Notes under the pieces: generated by a model
Told to the model about the DNA's origin: nothing
Databases searched by the model: none
Seen by the model: only the letters and a program-made list of their open reading frames with translations
Translations under genes and position numbers: made by a program
Part shown: in pieces, positions 34,274 through 43,127 of the stretch
Layout of the letters: every line of letters starts with the position of its first letter
How positions within the stretch are numbered: the stretch's first letter is position 1
DNA from: JAWVFM01 sp963843315
GTDB taxonomy: Bacteria; Actinomycetota; Thermoleophilia; Solirubrobacterales; 70-9
Direction: 5' to 3'
NCBI GenBank assembly: GCA_963843315.1
Contig: CAWJJU010000005.1
Span: 124,001-188,000 of the forward strand
DNA: 64,000 nucleotides

Positions 34274-34846
34274 ATGAAGCAGACCTGGGGCCCGCCGCTG
34301 CGGGCGGCGGCGCTGACGTTCTTCATCGCCGGCTGCGTGCTGGTGATCCTGAACCCGCCGTCGTTCTCCGGGCTCGGCGGGCTGTTCTCGCTGCTGGTGG
34401 GCGCGACCGCCCTGGTGCTGATCACGGCCTGGCTCACGGTGCTGGCGATCGGAAAGGAGATGCCCGAGGAGGACTTCCGGCGCCTCGAGGATCGCAGCGA
34501 GGCCCTGGCGGCGATTCCACCGGCCGACGAGCCGCTCAGCGAGTTCGACGGGCTTGTCGCCGAGGCGATCGACGAGCTGCCCGACGAGTTCCTCGAGGTG
34601 CTGGAGAGCACGCCCGTGGTCATCTCCCACCTGGGTCGCGAGCACCACGCCTACGGCCTCTACATGGGCGGCACCGTGGCGCGCGACATCTTCGCCGACC
34701 GCATCGTCATCTACCAGGACACGCTGGTGCGCGACTTCGGGCACGACCCAGACCTGCTGCGCGCTCAGGTGACCCGCACCGTGCGCCACGAGCTGGCCCA
34801 CCACCTGGGCTGGGACGAGCGCGGGGTGCGGGACCTCGGGCTGTAG
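34274..34846 (+). CDS. Membrane-anchored metallopeptidase-family protein (zincin)
   Basis: 190 residues. Two N-terminal hydrophobic segments (AALTFFIAGCVLVILNPPSF, LFSLLVGATALVLITAWLTV) precede a domain of the 'metallopeptidase family' (minimal zincin) group: LSEFDGLVAEAIDELPDEFL, VVISHLGREHHAYGLYMGGT, IVIYQDTLVRDFGHDPDLLR and the zinc motif TVRHELAHHLGWDE (HExxHHxGxxD/E). In most actinobacteria this domain stands alone; the fused membrane anchor is less usual. Substrate unknown. Confidence 0.85.
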   Translation: MKQTWGPPLRAAALTFFIAGCVLVILNPPSFSGLGGLFSLLVGATALVLITAWLTVLAIGKEMPEEDFRRLEDRSEALAAIPPADEPLSEFDGLVAEAIDELPDEFLEVLESTPVVISHLGREHHAYGLYMGGTVARDIFADRIVIYQDTLVRDFGHDPDLLRAQVTRTVRHELAHHLGWDERGVRDLGL

Positions 34847-34873
34847 GGGCGGACCGCCTGAGCGGCGCGGCGG

Positions 34874-35302
34874 CTACTCCACGATCTCGAAGTCCCCGCG
34901 CCGGCCCTTCGCCAGTCGCGCGAAGCCCGCGGCCATCGCCAGGTTGGCGACGCCGGCGAACCACAGCCCCGCCCGGGCGCCCGGGCGGGAGAAGGCGGGG
35001 GAGCGGGCCCACACGATGTCGGTCAGCACCTCCGTGCCGCGCAGCCAGGCGAGCGCCCACCAGTCCTCGTCGGCGCCGCGGACGGCCGCGGTGGCGTGGG
35101 CCGCCGCGAACGTGAGCCAGATCGGCCCGCAGCGGCGAATCAGGTGCTTTGCGTCCTCGGAGGGCTCGTCGTGGCCCAGAACGCGGGCGAGCGCGCCGGG
35201 CGCGGCGAGCGCCGCGGTGCCCAACATCGCGTCGAAGGCGATCATGTTGCGGTTCGTCAGGCGCAGCGCGTCATCGGGGCCCATGGGCTGATCCAACCAC
35301 AT
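34874..35302 (-). CDS. Small integral membrane protein of unknown function
   Basis: 142 residues from ATG 35302 (the open frame continues to 35485, but that part overlaps the divergent regulator gene). Hydrophobic helices can be seen at MIAFDAMLGTAALAAPGALA, IWLTFAAAHATAAV, ALAWLRGTEVLTDIVWA and GLWFAGVANLAMAAGFARLA, giving about four membrane segments. No named family recognised. Divergent from the RpiR regulator. Confidence 0.65.
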   Translation of the reverse strand: MWLDQPMGPDDALRLTNRNMIAFDAMLGTAALAAPGALARVLGHDEPSEDAKHLIRRCGPIWLTFAAAHATAAVRGADEDWWALAWLRGTEVLTDIVWARSPAFSRPGARAGLWFAGVANLAMAAGFARLAKGRRGDFEIVE

Positions 35303-35369
35303 CGGCGGTATGCCACGCGGTTTTCCCGGCTCGGAAGGGAAAGGGCGGGTGGGGGCGAATCTGAGCGCC

Positions 35370-36284
35370 GTGACCAAGACCGCCACCAAGTCCCGTCCGG
35401 CCCCGTCCACCCAGAGCGCTCCCACCGCTCGCCGCAACGGGCACGCCAAGCGCCCCGCCGGCAAGACGCTCTCGACCTTCATCACCGAGCGCTTCGACGA
35501 GTTCTCCCGCTCGCAGAAGGAAGTCGCCCGCTACATCGTCGATCACCTCGACGAGGCGGCCTTCCAGACCGCCGAGGAGCTCGCGCGCCGCGCCAGCACC
35601 TCCTCGTCCACCGTCGTGCGCTTCTCCCAGGCCCTCGGCTTCGAGGGATACCCCGAGCTTCAGCAGGCCGCGATCGAGGAGTACCGCAACAGGGCTCCCG
35701 AGCAGGCCGCCTCCACCAACGGAGGGCAGCTCTTCGACTTCGATCACTCGGAGTTCGAGGCGTCGCTCGCCGCCGACCACGCAAATCTGGAGGAGACCGT
35801 CCGCAGCCTCACCCGCGAGCGGGTCGAGGCCTGCGTGACGGCACTTGCCGGCTCGCAGCGCGTGATGATCGTGGGCATGGACCAGCTCGCCTTCTTCGCG
35901 AGCTACCTCCGCCACCTGCTGGCGCTGCTCGACATCCGCGCCGAGGTCGTTGCCAGCCCACGACAGGACGCGATCACCCGCCTCTCCCGCGTCGACGAGG
36001 ACAGCCTCGTGATCTGCTTCTCGGCCGGCCGCGCCCATCCGATCGTGATCCGGGCGATGAAGCTCGCCCGCCACCGTCGCGCCCGCACCATCGCGGTGAC
36101 CGACGCGACCCTCTCGGAGGTCGGCGAGCACGCGGACCTGACCCTCTACTACTCGTCCAACAGCCCGTCGTTCACCCGCTCGAACGCGGCCCTGCTGGCG
36201 ATCGTCCAGGCCCTTGCCTACGGCGTCTACGACCGCGATCGCGGCGCCTACAAGGACCGCATCCGGGCCTACAAGCTCAAGTAG
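35370..36284 (+). CDS. MurR/RpiR-family transcriptional regulator
   Basis: 304 residues from GTG 35370 (an in-frame ATG at 35310 would collide with the divergent gene start). An N-terminal Ala/Lys/Pro-rich stretch is followed by the RpiR helix-turn-helix (SRSQKEVARYIVDHLDEAAF QTAEELARRASTSSSTVVRF SQALGFEGYPELQ) and a C-terminal SIS sugar-phosphate-binding domain (RVMIVGMDQLAFFASYLRHL, DSLVICFSAGRAHPIVIRAM, RTIAVTDATLSEVGEHADLT). The family represses or activates sugar catabolism genes in response to sugar phosphates. Target genes not apparent here. Confidence 0.9.
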   Translation: MTKTATKSRPAPSTQSAPTARRNGHAKRPAGKTLSTFITERFDEFSRSQKEVARYIVDHLDEAAFQTAEELARRASTSSSTVVRFSQALGFEGYPELQQAAIEEYRNRAPEQAASTNGGQLFDFDHSEFEASLAADHANLEETVRSLTRERVEACVTALAGSQRVMIVGMDQLAFFASYLRHLLALLDIRAEVVASPRQDAITRLSRVDEDSLVICFSAGRAHPIVIRAMKLARHRRARTIAVTDATLSEVGEHADLTLYYSSNSPSFTRSNAALLAIVQALAYGVYDRDRGAYKDRIRAYKLK

Positions 36285-36386
36285 CGCTTCGCACCAGCTC
36301 GCCCGATTGCCGCCCTCGGCGCGCGGGTACCTCCACTCCTGAGCGCAATGCGCTCGCCTTGAAATTCGATTCGAACAGGAGTGGAC

Positions 36387-36560
36387 ATGCCCGACAATTT
36401 CGATGACGCCAAGGGACAGGTCAAGGAGAAGGCCGGCCAGGCGACCGACGACAAGAGCCTCGAGAACGAAGGCAAGGTCGATCAGGCCGGCGGCAAGGCC
36501 AAAGACGCCGTCGACAGCGTTAAGGACAAGGTCCAGGACATCATCTCGGACGACCGCTAG
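36387..36560 (+). CDS. CsbD-family small stress protein
   Basis: A 57-residue CsbD-like protein: DNFDDAKGQVKEKAGQATDD, SLENEGKVDQAGGKAKDAVD and KDKVQDIISDDR show the family's repeated KGQxKxxxGxxTxD and G...G.KAKD pattern. Rich in Lys, Asp and Gly and predicted to be largely disordered. ATG 36387 follows AACAGGAG, a good ribosome site. The family is induced by general stress in Bacillus and others; its biochemical role is unknown. It stands alone between the RpiR gene and pdxS. Confidence 0.9.
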   Translation: MPDNFDDAKGQVKEKAGQATDDKSLENEGKVDQAGGKAKDAVDSVKDKVQDIISDDR

Positions 36561-36607
36561 GCGGTCCGCGGACGCCCGGCTCCGGGGCGCTCCGTATATT
36601 TGAGGAG

Positions 36608-37495
36608 ATGCCGGAGCGCGCCACATTCCGAGTGAAGCGTGGCCTCGCCGAGATGTTGAAGGGCGGGGTCATCATGGACGTCACCACGCCCGAGCAGGCT
36701 CGGATAGCCGAGGATGCGGGCGCGGTGGCGGTCATGGCGCTGGAGCGCGTTCCCGCCGACATCCGCGCGGAGGGCGGGGTCGCCCGCATGGCGAGCCCCA
36801 AGGTCATCAAGGCCATCCAGGAGACGGTCACGATCCCCGTGATGGCGAAGGCGCGCATCGGCCACTTCGCCGAGGCGCAGGTCCTCCAGTCCCTCGAGGT
36901 CGACTATGTGGACGAGTCGGAGGTGCTGACGCCGGCCGACGAGGCGAACCACATCGACAAGCAGTCTTTCCAGGTCCCGTTCGTGTGTGGGGCCACCAAC
37001 CTCGGCGAGGCGCTGCGCCGCATCGCCGAGGGCGCGGCGATGATCCGCTCCAAGGGAGAGGCCGGCACCGGCAACATCGTCGAGGCCGTCCGCCATCTGC
37101 GCGACATCACCGAGGGCATCCGCCGCCTGCAGACCCTGCGGCGCGAGCAGCTCGCGGCCGCGGCGAAGGAGCTCGCGGCGCCGCTCGAGGTCGTGGCCGA
37201 GGTCGCCGAGACCGGCTGGCTTCCGGTGCCCCTGTTCTGCGCAGGCGGAATCGCCACGCCCGCCGATGCCTCGCTGGTGATGCAGCTTGGCGCCGAGGGC
37301 ACCTTCGTCGGCTCGGGCATCTTCAAGTCCGAGGATCCCGAGACGCGCGCCCGCGCGATCGTCGAAGCGACCACCCATTTCCAGGATCCCGAGCGGTTGG
37401 CAGCGGCCTCCATCGAGCTCGGCGAGCCCATGCGCGGCGACGACATCGCCGTTCTGGCGGCTCAGGGCGAGCTGCTGCAGGAGCGCGGGGCCTGA
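36608..37495 (+). CDS. pdxS: Pyridoxal 5'-phosphate synthase subunit PdxS
   Basis: PdxS (295 residues) builds PLP from ribose 5-phosphate, glyceraldehyde 3-phosphate and ammonia; PdxT supplies the ammonia. Near-invariant stretches are visible: KRGLAEMLKGGVIMDVTTPE QARIAEDAGAVAVMALERVP, ADIRAEGGVARMASPKVI, VMAKARIGHFAEAQ (catalytic Lys), DESEVLTPADE, NHIDKQSFQVPFVCGATNLG, IRSKGEAGTGNIVEAVRH and LFCAGGIATPADASLVMQLG. Length normal and frame intact. pdxT follows directly. Confidence 0.98.
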   Translation: MPERATFRVKRGLAEMLKGGVIMDVTTPEQARIAEDAGAVAVMALERVPADIRAEGGVARMASPKVIKAIQETVTIPVMAKARIGHFAEAQVLQSLEVDYVDESEVLTPADEANHIDKQSFQVPFVCGATNLGEALRRIAEGAAMIRSKGEAGTGNIVEAVRHLRDITEGIRRLQTLRREQLAAAAKELAAPLEVVAEVAETGWLPVPLFCAGGIATPADASLVMQLGAEGTFVGSGIFKSEDPETRARAIVEATTHFQDPERLAAASIELGEPMRGDDIAVLAAQGELLQERGA

Positions 37496-37536
37496 ACTCC
37501 CAGCAGCGTCCCGCGGGGTTCCACGACCGCAACGCC

Positions 37537-38140
37537 CTGCCGCTTCGAGTTGGCGTGCTGGCCAGCCAGGGAGACTTCGCGGCTCATCTGAGGATGCTCG
37601 AGGGCCTTGGCGCGGACGCCGTGGCCGTCCGCTCGCCGCGGTGACATCCCGGGCCTCGACGCCCTCGTGATCCCCGGCGGCGAGTCGACGACGATCATGA
37701 AGGCGATCGAGCGCGACGACCTCGCGCCCGCCATCCGCGCCCATGCGGAGTCCGGCCGGCCGATCCTCGGCACGTGCGCCGGGATGATCGTGTGCGACCG
37801 CGACCACCTGGGCCTGGTCGACGCCGTTGCCAGGCGCAACGCCTTCGGCCGCCAGCTCGCGAGCTTCGAGGCCGACCTCGAGGTCGAGGGGTTAGGTCCC
37901 GAGCCACTTCGGGCAGTGTTCATCCGCGCGCCATGGATTGACGAGCGCGGACCCGCGGTCGAGGTGCTCGCCGCGGTCGAAGGTCATCCAATCGCCGTTC
38001 GGCAGGGACGAATCTTGCTGGTGGCCTTCCATCCAGAGCTCACGGACGACTCACGCCTGCACGCATATCTGATGGCGCTGGCGACCACGGATCGGGACGG
38101 CGATCCGCAGGACGCGCGCCAGGAGGAGGTAACACTGTGA
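37537..38140 (+). CDS. pdxT: Glutaminase subunit PdxT (one frameshift, start uncertain)
   Basis: Class I glutamine amidotransferase partner of PdxS, about 200 residues. Visible are RVGVLASQGDFAAHLRMLEG, LDALVIPGGESTTIMKAIE, the nucleophile elbow ILGTCAGMIV, FIRAPWI and the C-terminal LLVAFHPELTDD (catalytic His and Glu). The frame breaks near 37640, between ADAVAVRSP and the next stretch. No ATG precedes the conserved N-terminus: CTG 37537 or GTG 37555 are the candidates, and I took the first. The stop overlaps the next gene (GTGA). Its place right after pdxS confirms identity. Confidence 0.92.
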
Positions 38141-39240
38141 ACGACCCCCGCGTGACCAATCTCGCGAGGATCCTTGTCCACCACTCGACCCGGGTGAGCG
38201 AGGGAGACACCTGCATGATCGACGGGCCGGCGGCCGCGGAGCCACTGGTCGCCGCGGTCTACGAGGAGGTCCTGAAGGCCGGTGGGCTGCCGGTGCTCTC
38301 GCTCAGCTTCGAGGGCCAGGCCCCGGCGTTCTTCAAGCACGCCTCGGACGCCCAGCTCGACTGGGTCTCGCCGAGCCAGCGGTGGGGCGCGGAGGAGGCC
38401 GACTGCCGGATCGGGATCTGGTCAGACACCAACACGCACGAGCTCTCGAACGTCCCGCCCGATCGCCAGCAGCGCCGTCGCGCCGCCACTCGCGAGCTGA
38501 GCTCCACGGTGATGCGCCGCGCCGCCGAGGGCGAGCTGCGCTGGGTGGGCACGATGTACCCCACGAACGCCCATGCGGCCGACGCTGGCATGAGCCTCGC
38601 CGACTTCTGGGACTTCTACTTCGCGGCCTGCCTTGCCGACGACGACGATCCGCTGAACGCCTGGAAGAAGAGCTCGGAGGAGTGGAAGCGCCTTGCGACC
38701 CACTTCGAGGGGCACGAGGAGGTCCACATCGTCGCCGAGGGCACCGACATCCGGCTGGGGATCTCCGGCCGGCACTTCGTCGTGGCCGAGGGCGAGCACA
38801 ACATGCCCGACGGCGAGTTCTTCACCGGCCCGGTCGAGGACTCCGTCGAGGGCGAGGTGACGTTCCACCTGCCGGCGACGATCGCCGGCCGCGAGGTCGC
38901 CGGGGTGCACCTGCGCTTCGAGTCCGGCCGGGTCGTCGACGCCACCGCCGAGCGCGGGGAGGAGTACCTCACCAGCCTGCTCGACACCGACGAGGGCGCC
39001 CGCACGCTGGGCGAGCTCGGCATCGGCACGAACTACGGCATCACCGCCGGGACCAAGTCGATCCTGCTCGACGAGAAGATCGGCGGCACCATCCACATGG
39101 CGGTCGGCGCGAGCTATCCGGAGACGGGCGGCGTCAACGAGAGCGCGGTCCACACCGACCTCGTCTGTGACCTGCGAAAGGGCGGGCGCATCGAGGTCGA
39201 CGGCAAGGTCGTCCAGCAGGACGGCACGTTCACCGTCTGA
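38137..39240 (+). CDS. M29-family aminopeptidase
   Basis: A 367-residue metalloaminopeptidase of family M29 (thermophilic aminopeptidase T/AmpS type). Visible are LARILVHHSTRVSEGDTCMI DG, LVAAVYEEVLKAGGLPVLSL, DFWDFYFAACLADDDDPLNA W, GTDIRLGISGRHFVVAEGEH NMPDGEFFTGPVEDSVEGEV TF (metal-binding Glu and core), GEEYLTSLLDTDEGARTLGE LGIGTNYGI and DEKIGGTIHMAVGASYPETG G (metal His and active Tyr region). GTG start overlaps the pdxT stop. Probably intracellular peptide turnover. Confidence 0.92.
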   Translation: MNDPRVTNLARILVHHSTRVSEGDTCMIDGPAAAEPLVAAVYEEVLKAGGLPVLSLSFEGQAPAFFKHASDAQLDWVSPSQRWGAEEADCRIGIWSDTNTHELSNVPPDRQQRRRAATRELSSTVMRRAAEGELRWVGTMYPTNAHAADAGMSLADFWDFYFAACLADDDDPLNAWKKSSEEWKRLATHFEGHEEVHIVAEGTDIRLGISGRHFVVAEGEHNMPDGEFFTGPVEDSVEGEVTFHLPATIAGREVAGVHLRFESGRVVDATAERGEEYLTSLLDTDEGARTLGELGIGTNYGITAGTKSILLDEKIGGTIHMAVGASYPETGGVNESAVHTDLVCDLRKGGRIEVDGKVVQQDGTFTV

Positions 39241-39252
39241 GGCCGGAGAACA

Positions 39253-39310
39253 GGGGTCAGACCCTCGCCCCTGACGGGTCCCTCCGTGTCGAGGCATTGG
39301 GTCTGACCCC
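39253..39310. repeat. GGGGTCAGACCC-type inverted repeat, locus 2
   Basis: GGGGTCAGACCC (from 39253) and GGGTCTGACCCC (ending 39310) form inverted ends around a 34-base interior. It follows the M29 gene by 12 bases. The remainder of the gap to yebC at 39483 (about 170 bases) holds nothing I can name. Confidence 0.8.
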
Positions 39311-39482
39311 ATAAACACCGGCGGCCGGGCGTCCCGACCCGGCCGCACGATGTTCGGCATCCCTCGAAATCCTGGAGTCCCGCCACACGTTTCCGACGAC
39401 GTGGCCCAGGAGATCGTTCCGTACCCCAAAACACGGGCTCGGCGGGGGAGTTGCGGTGGTCCGGCCCCTTAACATCAGGTCA

Positions 39483-40232
39483 ATGTCCGGACACTCCAAG
39501 TGGGCGTCGATCAAGCACAAGAAGGCGGCTACCGACTCGAAGCGGGGCCAGCTCTTCTCAAAGCTCGCGCGAGCGATCTCGGTCGCGGCCCGCGAGGGCG
39601 GCGGTGACCCCGAGTCGAACCACACCCTCGCGGCGGCCATCGAGAAGGCCAAGAGCTACTCGATGCCCAAGGACAACATCCAGCGGGCCATCGACCGCGG
39701 CACGGGCAGCGGCGCCGACGGCGCCCAGATCGAGCGCGTCGTCTACGAGGGCTATGGCCCCGGCGGCGCGGCGCTGCTCGTGGACGCGCTGACCGACAAC
39801 CGCAACCGCACCTCGGCCGACCTGCGCCACGCCTTCGAGAAGAACGGCGGCAGCCTGGGCGAGCCGGGATCCGTGGCCTGGATCTTCGAGAAGCGCGGAG
39901 TCGTGCTGGTCGACGCATCCCGCTACGGCGAGGACGATCTGCTTGGGGCGATCGACGCCGGCGCCGACGACGTCGCGCAGGACGGCGACCTGCTGAAGAT
40001 CACGACCGAACCGGCCAACCTCACCGCGGTTCGAGCGGCGCTCGACGAGAGCGGGGTGGAGGTGGAGAGCGCCGAGCTCGCGATGGAGCCCAAGACCGTG
40101 GTCGAGGTGAGCGAGAGCGAGGCCGGGCGCCTGATGCGCCTGATGGACGTGCTCGACGACCACGACGACGTCGAGGCGGTCCACGCCAACTTCGACATCC
40201 CCGAAGCCGTCCTCGAGCGCATAGCGGGCTAG
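39483..40232 (+). CDS. yebC: YebC/PmpR-family transcriptional regulator (TACO1-like)
   Basis: 249 residues. The invariant start MSGHSKWASIKHKKAATDSK RGQLFSKLARAISVAAREGG is intact, then MPKDNIQRAIDRGTG, YEGYGPGGAALLVDALTDNR NRTSADLRHAFEKNGG and VAWIFEKRGVV. The family acts either in transcription or as a translation factor easing ribosome stalling. It lies directly upstream of ruvCAB, a widely conserved order, with one dispersed palindromic element between. Confidence 0.96.
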   Translation: MSGHSKWASIKHKKAATDSKRGQLFSKLARAISVAAREGGGDPESNHTLAAAIEKAKSYSMPKDNIQRAIDRGTGSGADGAQIERVVYEGYGPGGAALLVDALTDNRNRTSADLRHAFEKNGGSLGEPGSVAWIFEKRGVVLVDASRYGEDDLLGAIDAGADDVAQDGDLLKITTEPANLTAVRAALDESGVEVESAELAMEPKTVVEVSESEAGRLMRLMDVLDDHDDVEAVHANFDIPEAVLERIAG

Positions 40233-40254
40233 CTGTAGTCCCTGAGCCCAACCT

Positions 40255-40302
40255 ATGAACGTCCCTCACTGCCCTGTATAGGCATCAAGGAGGGACGTTC
40301 AT
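40255..40302. repeat. Palindromic dispersed element, copy 3 (ATGAACGTCCC ... GGGACGTTCAT)
   Basis: A 48-base element with perfect 11-base terminal inverted repeats (40255-40265 and 40292-40302), the same ends as 5625-5672, and a diverged interior (CCCTGTATAGG). It lies in the yebC-ruvC gap, where both genes run on the plus strand. Confidence 0.82.
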
Positions 40303-40360
40303 CGGGTTGGGGGGGTTCCCCTCGGGAAGGCATCCGGGGCTCGGTCCAGAATCAGTACGC

Positions 40361-40885
40361 GTGATCGTGGTCATGGGCATCGACCCGGGCGTGGCGAGCA
40401 CGGGTTTCGGCGTCGTGCGAGTCGCAGGCTCGCGAATGGCGGCCATCGACGGCGGCGTGATCGAGGCGCCCCCGGGCGAGTCGATGGAAAAGCGCCTGGA
40501 GCGCATCCACCGCGCCCTGACAGAACTGATCGGCTGGCACGAGCCCGCCTCCCTCGCCCTCGAGGACATCTACTTCGGCCGCAACGTCCGCTCGGCCATT
40601 GCCGTTGGCCAGGCGCGCGGGGTCGCCCTGCTCGCCGCCGGTCAGGCCGGCGTGCCCTGCTTCGACTACACGCCGCAGGCCGTGAAACTCGCGGTGTGCG
40701 GAACCGGATCGGCCGCCAAGCGCCAGGTGCAGAAGATGGTCGGCACCCTGCTTGGCCTGCCGAAGGCGCCCGAGTCCGACCACGCCGCGGACGCCCTCGC
40801 CGTGGCCGTGTGCCACGCAAGCCACTCCAATCCCGCTCGCAACGCGGTCAACGGCGGCCCGCCCGTCGTGCAGGTCGCGACGTGA
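40361..40885 (+). CDS. ruvC: Holliday junction resolvase RuvC
   Basis: RuvC endonuclease (174 residues), which resolves Holliday junctions moved by RuvAB. Acidic active-site residues are visible: Asp8 in VVMGIDPGVASTGFGVV, Glu in ASLALEDIYFGRNVRSAIAV GQARG, and the Asp pair in APESDHAADALAVAVCHA. GTG 40361 gives the usual short N-terminus; ATG 40373 is an alternative. Its stop overlaps ruvA by 4 bases. Confidence 0.96.
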   Translation: MIVVMGIDPGVASTGFGVVRVAGSRMAAIDGGVIEAPPGESMEKRLERIHRALTELIGWHEPASLALEDIYFGRNVRSAIAVGQARGVALLAAGQAGVPCFDYTPQAVKLAVCGTGSAAKRQVQKMVGTLLGLPKAPESDHAADALAVAVCHASHSNPARNAVNGGPPVVQVAT

Positions 40886-41473
40886 TCGCCTCCGTTCGCG
40901 GCGAGGTCATCGAGCGGCGCCCCGACCACGTGGTCATCGAGGCGGCCGGCGTGGGTTACCGCCTGACCGTCTCGTCGGAGACGCTGCGCGCGGTGCCCGC
41001 GGTCGGCGAGCCGACGGCCCTGCACGCGCACCTCGTCACGCGTGACGACTCGATGTCGCTCTACGGCTTTGCCACCGAGGACGAGCGCGACCTCTTCCTG
41101 AGCCTGGTCTCGGTGTCCGGCGTCGGCCCCAAGGTCGCCGTCGCGATTCTGTCGGGAGGCTCGCCCCGCGAGCTTCGCCGCGCCATCGCCCTGGGCGACC
41201 ACAAGCGCTTCCAGGCGGTGCCCGGCGTGGGCAAGCGCACCGCCGAGCGCGTCATCGTCGAGCTGAAGGAGCGCGTGGGCGCCGAGCTCGAGCTTGCTCC
41301 CGCTGCCCGAGGGCGCGGCCGGCGACGACCCGCGCCTGCTGGCCCGCGACGGCCTCGTCGGCCTGGGCTACGCCCTCGAGGAGGCCGAGCGGCTACTGGA
41401 TCGTGTCGATGGCGAGACCCCCGAAGAGCTGATCGCCGCCGCGCTGCGCGCCGCCGCGCCCGAGGCCGCATGA
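40882..41473 (+). CDS. ruvA: Holliday junction helicase subunit RuvA (one frameshift)
   Basis: RuvA, the tetrameric junction-binding subunit. It begins IASVRGEVIERRPDHVVIEA AGVGYRLTVS, then the helix-hairpin-helix motifs LFLSLVSVSGVGPKVAVAIL and FQAVPGVGKRTAERVIVELK. The span is 592 bases, one more than a multiple of three. The frame breaks near 41300, in the flexible linker, and domain III (LLARDGLVGLGYALEEAERL LDRVDG ... ELIAAALRAAA) follows in another frame. Corrected length about 196 residues. The overlaps with ruvC (GTGA) and ruvB (ATGA) fix both ends and argue that the break is a sequence error. Confidence 0.93.
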
Positions 41474-42546
41474 GCATTCGTCGCGACCCGGGATTCGAGG
41501 CGAACGACGAGGCCCTGGGGGGCGTCGGCCCGGACGCCCGCATGATCGACGCCCAGCTCGCCGGCGCCGAGGACGAGCTCGAGGGCTCGCTGCGCCCGCG
41601 AAAGCTCCACGAGTTCGTCAACCAGAAGCAGGTCACCACGCAGCTCTCGGTGTTCATCGAGGCGGCCCGCGGCCGCGGCGAGCCCCTGGACCACGTGCTG
41701 CTGGCCGGCCCGCCCGGTCTGGGCAAGACCTCGCTCGCGCAGATCATCGCCAGCGAGCTGGGCGCCCCGTTCGTGCAGACCGCGGGACCGGCGCTCGAGC
41801 GCAAGGGCGACATCGCCGCGTTCCTGACGGCACTCGAGCCCGGCGCGGTGTTCTTCATCGACGAGATCCACCGGATGAATCGCGCGATCGAGGAGACGCT
41901 CTACCCGGCCATGGAGGACCGCCGCCTTCCCGTCGTGCTGGGCCAGGGCGTGGGAGCGCGCACGGTCAACCTCGACCTGCCCCCGTTCACCCTCGTCGGC
42001 GCGACCACCCGCACCGGGCTGCTCACCACACCACTTCGCGACCGCTTCGGCGTGTGCCACCGCCTGGAGCACTACGACTCCGAGCATCTGGCCCAGATCG
42101 TTCGCCGCTCCGCGGGAATCCTCGAGATCGAGATCGAGCCCGCGGCCGAGGAGGCGATCGCCGGGCGATCCCGCGGCACGCCGCGGGTCGCGAACCGGCT
42201 GCTGCGCAGGGTTCGCGACGTCGCGCAGGTGCGCGGCGACGGCGTGGTGACCGAGGCGATCGCCGCCGAGGCCCTCGATCTCCTCGAGGTGGATCACGCT
42301 GGGCTGGATCGTCACGACCGCGTCATCCTCGACGCCATCGCCCGCAGGTTCGCGGGCGGGCCCGTGGGCCTTTCGACCCTCGCGGCCGCGGTCGACGAGG
42401 AGCAGGACACAATCGAGGACGTCTACGAGCCCTACCTGCTCCAGCAGGGCCTGATCAAGCGCACGCAGCGCGGGAGGGTCCTCACGGCTCGGGGCTACGA
42501 GCACCTCGAGATGGAAGCTCCCGCCGGCGCGGCGAGCCTCTTCTAG
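41470..42546 (+). CDS. ruvB: Holliday junction branch migration ATPase RuvB
   Basis: RuvB AAA+ motor, 358 residues. Visible are LRPRKLHEFVNQKQV, Walker A LLAGPPGLGKTSLAQIIA, Walker B AVFFIDEIHRMNRAIEE, sensor I FTLVGATTRTGLLTTPLRDR FG, the arginine of SRGTPRVANRLLRRVRD (sensor II), and the C-terminal winged helix GPVGLSTLAAAVDEEQDTIE DVYEPYLLQQGLIKRTQRGR. Frame intact. It overlaps ruvA by 4 bases, completing a ruvC-ruvA-ruvB operon. Confidence 0.98.
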   Translation: MSIRRDPGFEANDEALGGVGPDARMIDAQLAGAEDELEGSLRPRKLHEFVNQKQVTTQLSVFIEAARGRGEPLDHVLLAGPPGLGKTSLAQIIASELGAPFVQTAGPALERKGDIAAFLTALEPGAVFFIDEIHRMNRAIEETLYPAMEDRRLPVVLGQGVGARTVNLDLPPFTLVGATTRTGLLTTPLRDRFGVCHRLEHYDSEHLAQIVRRSAGILEIEIEPAAEEAIAGRSRGTPRVANRLLRRVRDVAQVRGDGVVTEAIAAEALDLLEVDHAGLDRHDRVILDAIARRFAGGPVGLSTLAAAVDEEQDTIEDVYEPYLLQQGLIKRTQRGRVLTARGYEHLEMEAPAGAASLF

Positions 42547-42602
42547 CGAGCGACCTCCGGTCCTCTCGCGGCTGCGAATTGCGCCCCCGCTACGCTACGG
42601 CC

Positions 42603-43097
42603 GTGCCTTTCTTCATCTGCCCCAACTGCGGGAACCGGGAGCTTTCCGGTGAGCGTACGGCCGGTCTGTCCAACCGCCCGAAGGGGTGTTCGAAGTGCGG
42701 GTTCGGCTTCGTCTTCGAGCTGCTCGACGACTACTACCCGGCGCCCGAGGCAGCATTCTTCACCTGCGATCAGGAGGGGCGGATCCTCGACGTCGGCAAG
42801 GGGGCCTTCGAGCTCACCGGGCTTCGCGACGAGGACGCAATCGGACGCCCGGTCAAGGACGTCCTCGGCCTCGAGTGGATCGACGAGGGCGACGGGGGCG
42901 AGACGGCCGACACCGACGGCAACGGGTCGACCGACCCGATCGAGACCACGCTCGAGTGGGGAGTCCGGTCGCTCGGCAAGCGCGTGGCGGTCAACGCCGA
43001 GGGCGACCTGCCCGCGGAGGCCGTGGCCGACGTCTTCCCGGGCTACGACGAGGACGGAGGCCTCCTGCTGGTGTTGACGCCGCAGAAGGTCACGTGA
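42603..43097 (+). CDS. Zinc-ribbon plus PAS-like domain protein
   Basis: 164 residues from GTG 42603. Residues 1-40 hold a Cys4 zinc ribbon (FFICPNCGNRELSGE ... PKGCSKCGFGFVFEL). A PAS-like region follows (YPAPEAAFFTCDQEGRILDV GKGAFELTGLRDEDAIGRPV KDVLGLEW), with an acidic insert DEGDGGETADTDGNGSTDP. The C-terminus is unremarkable. It lies between ruvB and secDF. A sensing or regulatory role is plausible from the PAS fold but not shown. Confidence 0.75.
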   Translation: MPFFICPNCGNRELSGERTAGLSNRPKGCSKCGFGFVFELLDDYYPAPEAAFFTCDQEGRILDVGKGAFELTGLRDEDAIGRPVKDVLGLEWIDEGDGGETADTDGNGSTDPIETTLEWGVRSLGKRVAVNAEGDLPAEAVADVFPGYDEDGGLLLVLTPQKVT

Positions 43098-43127
43098 TCT
43101 TCGTCCCGGGCGCGCGTTCGTAGTTCG

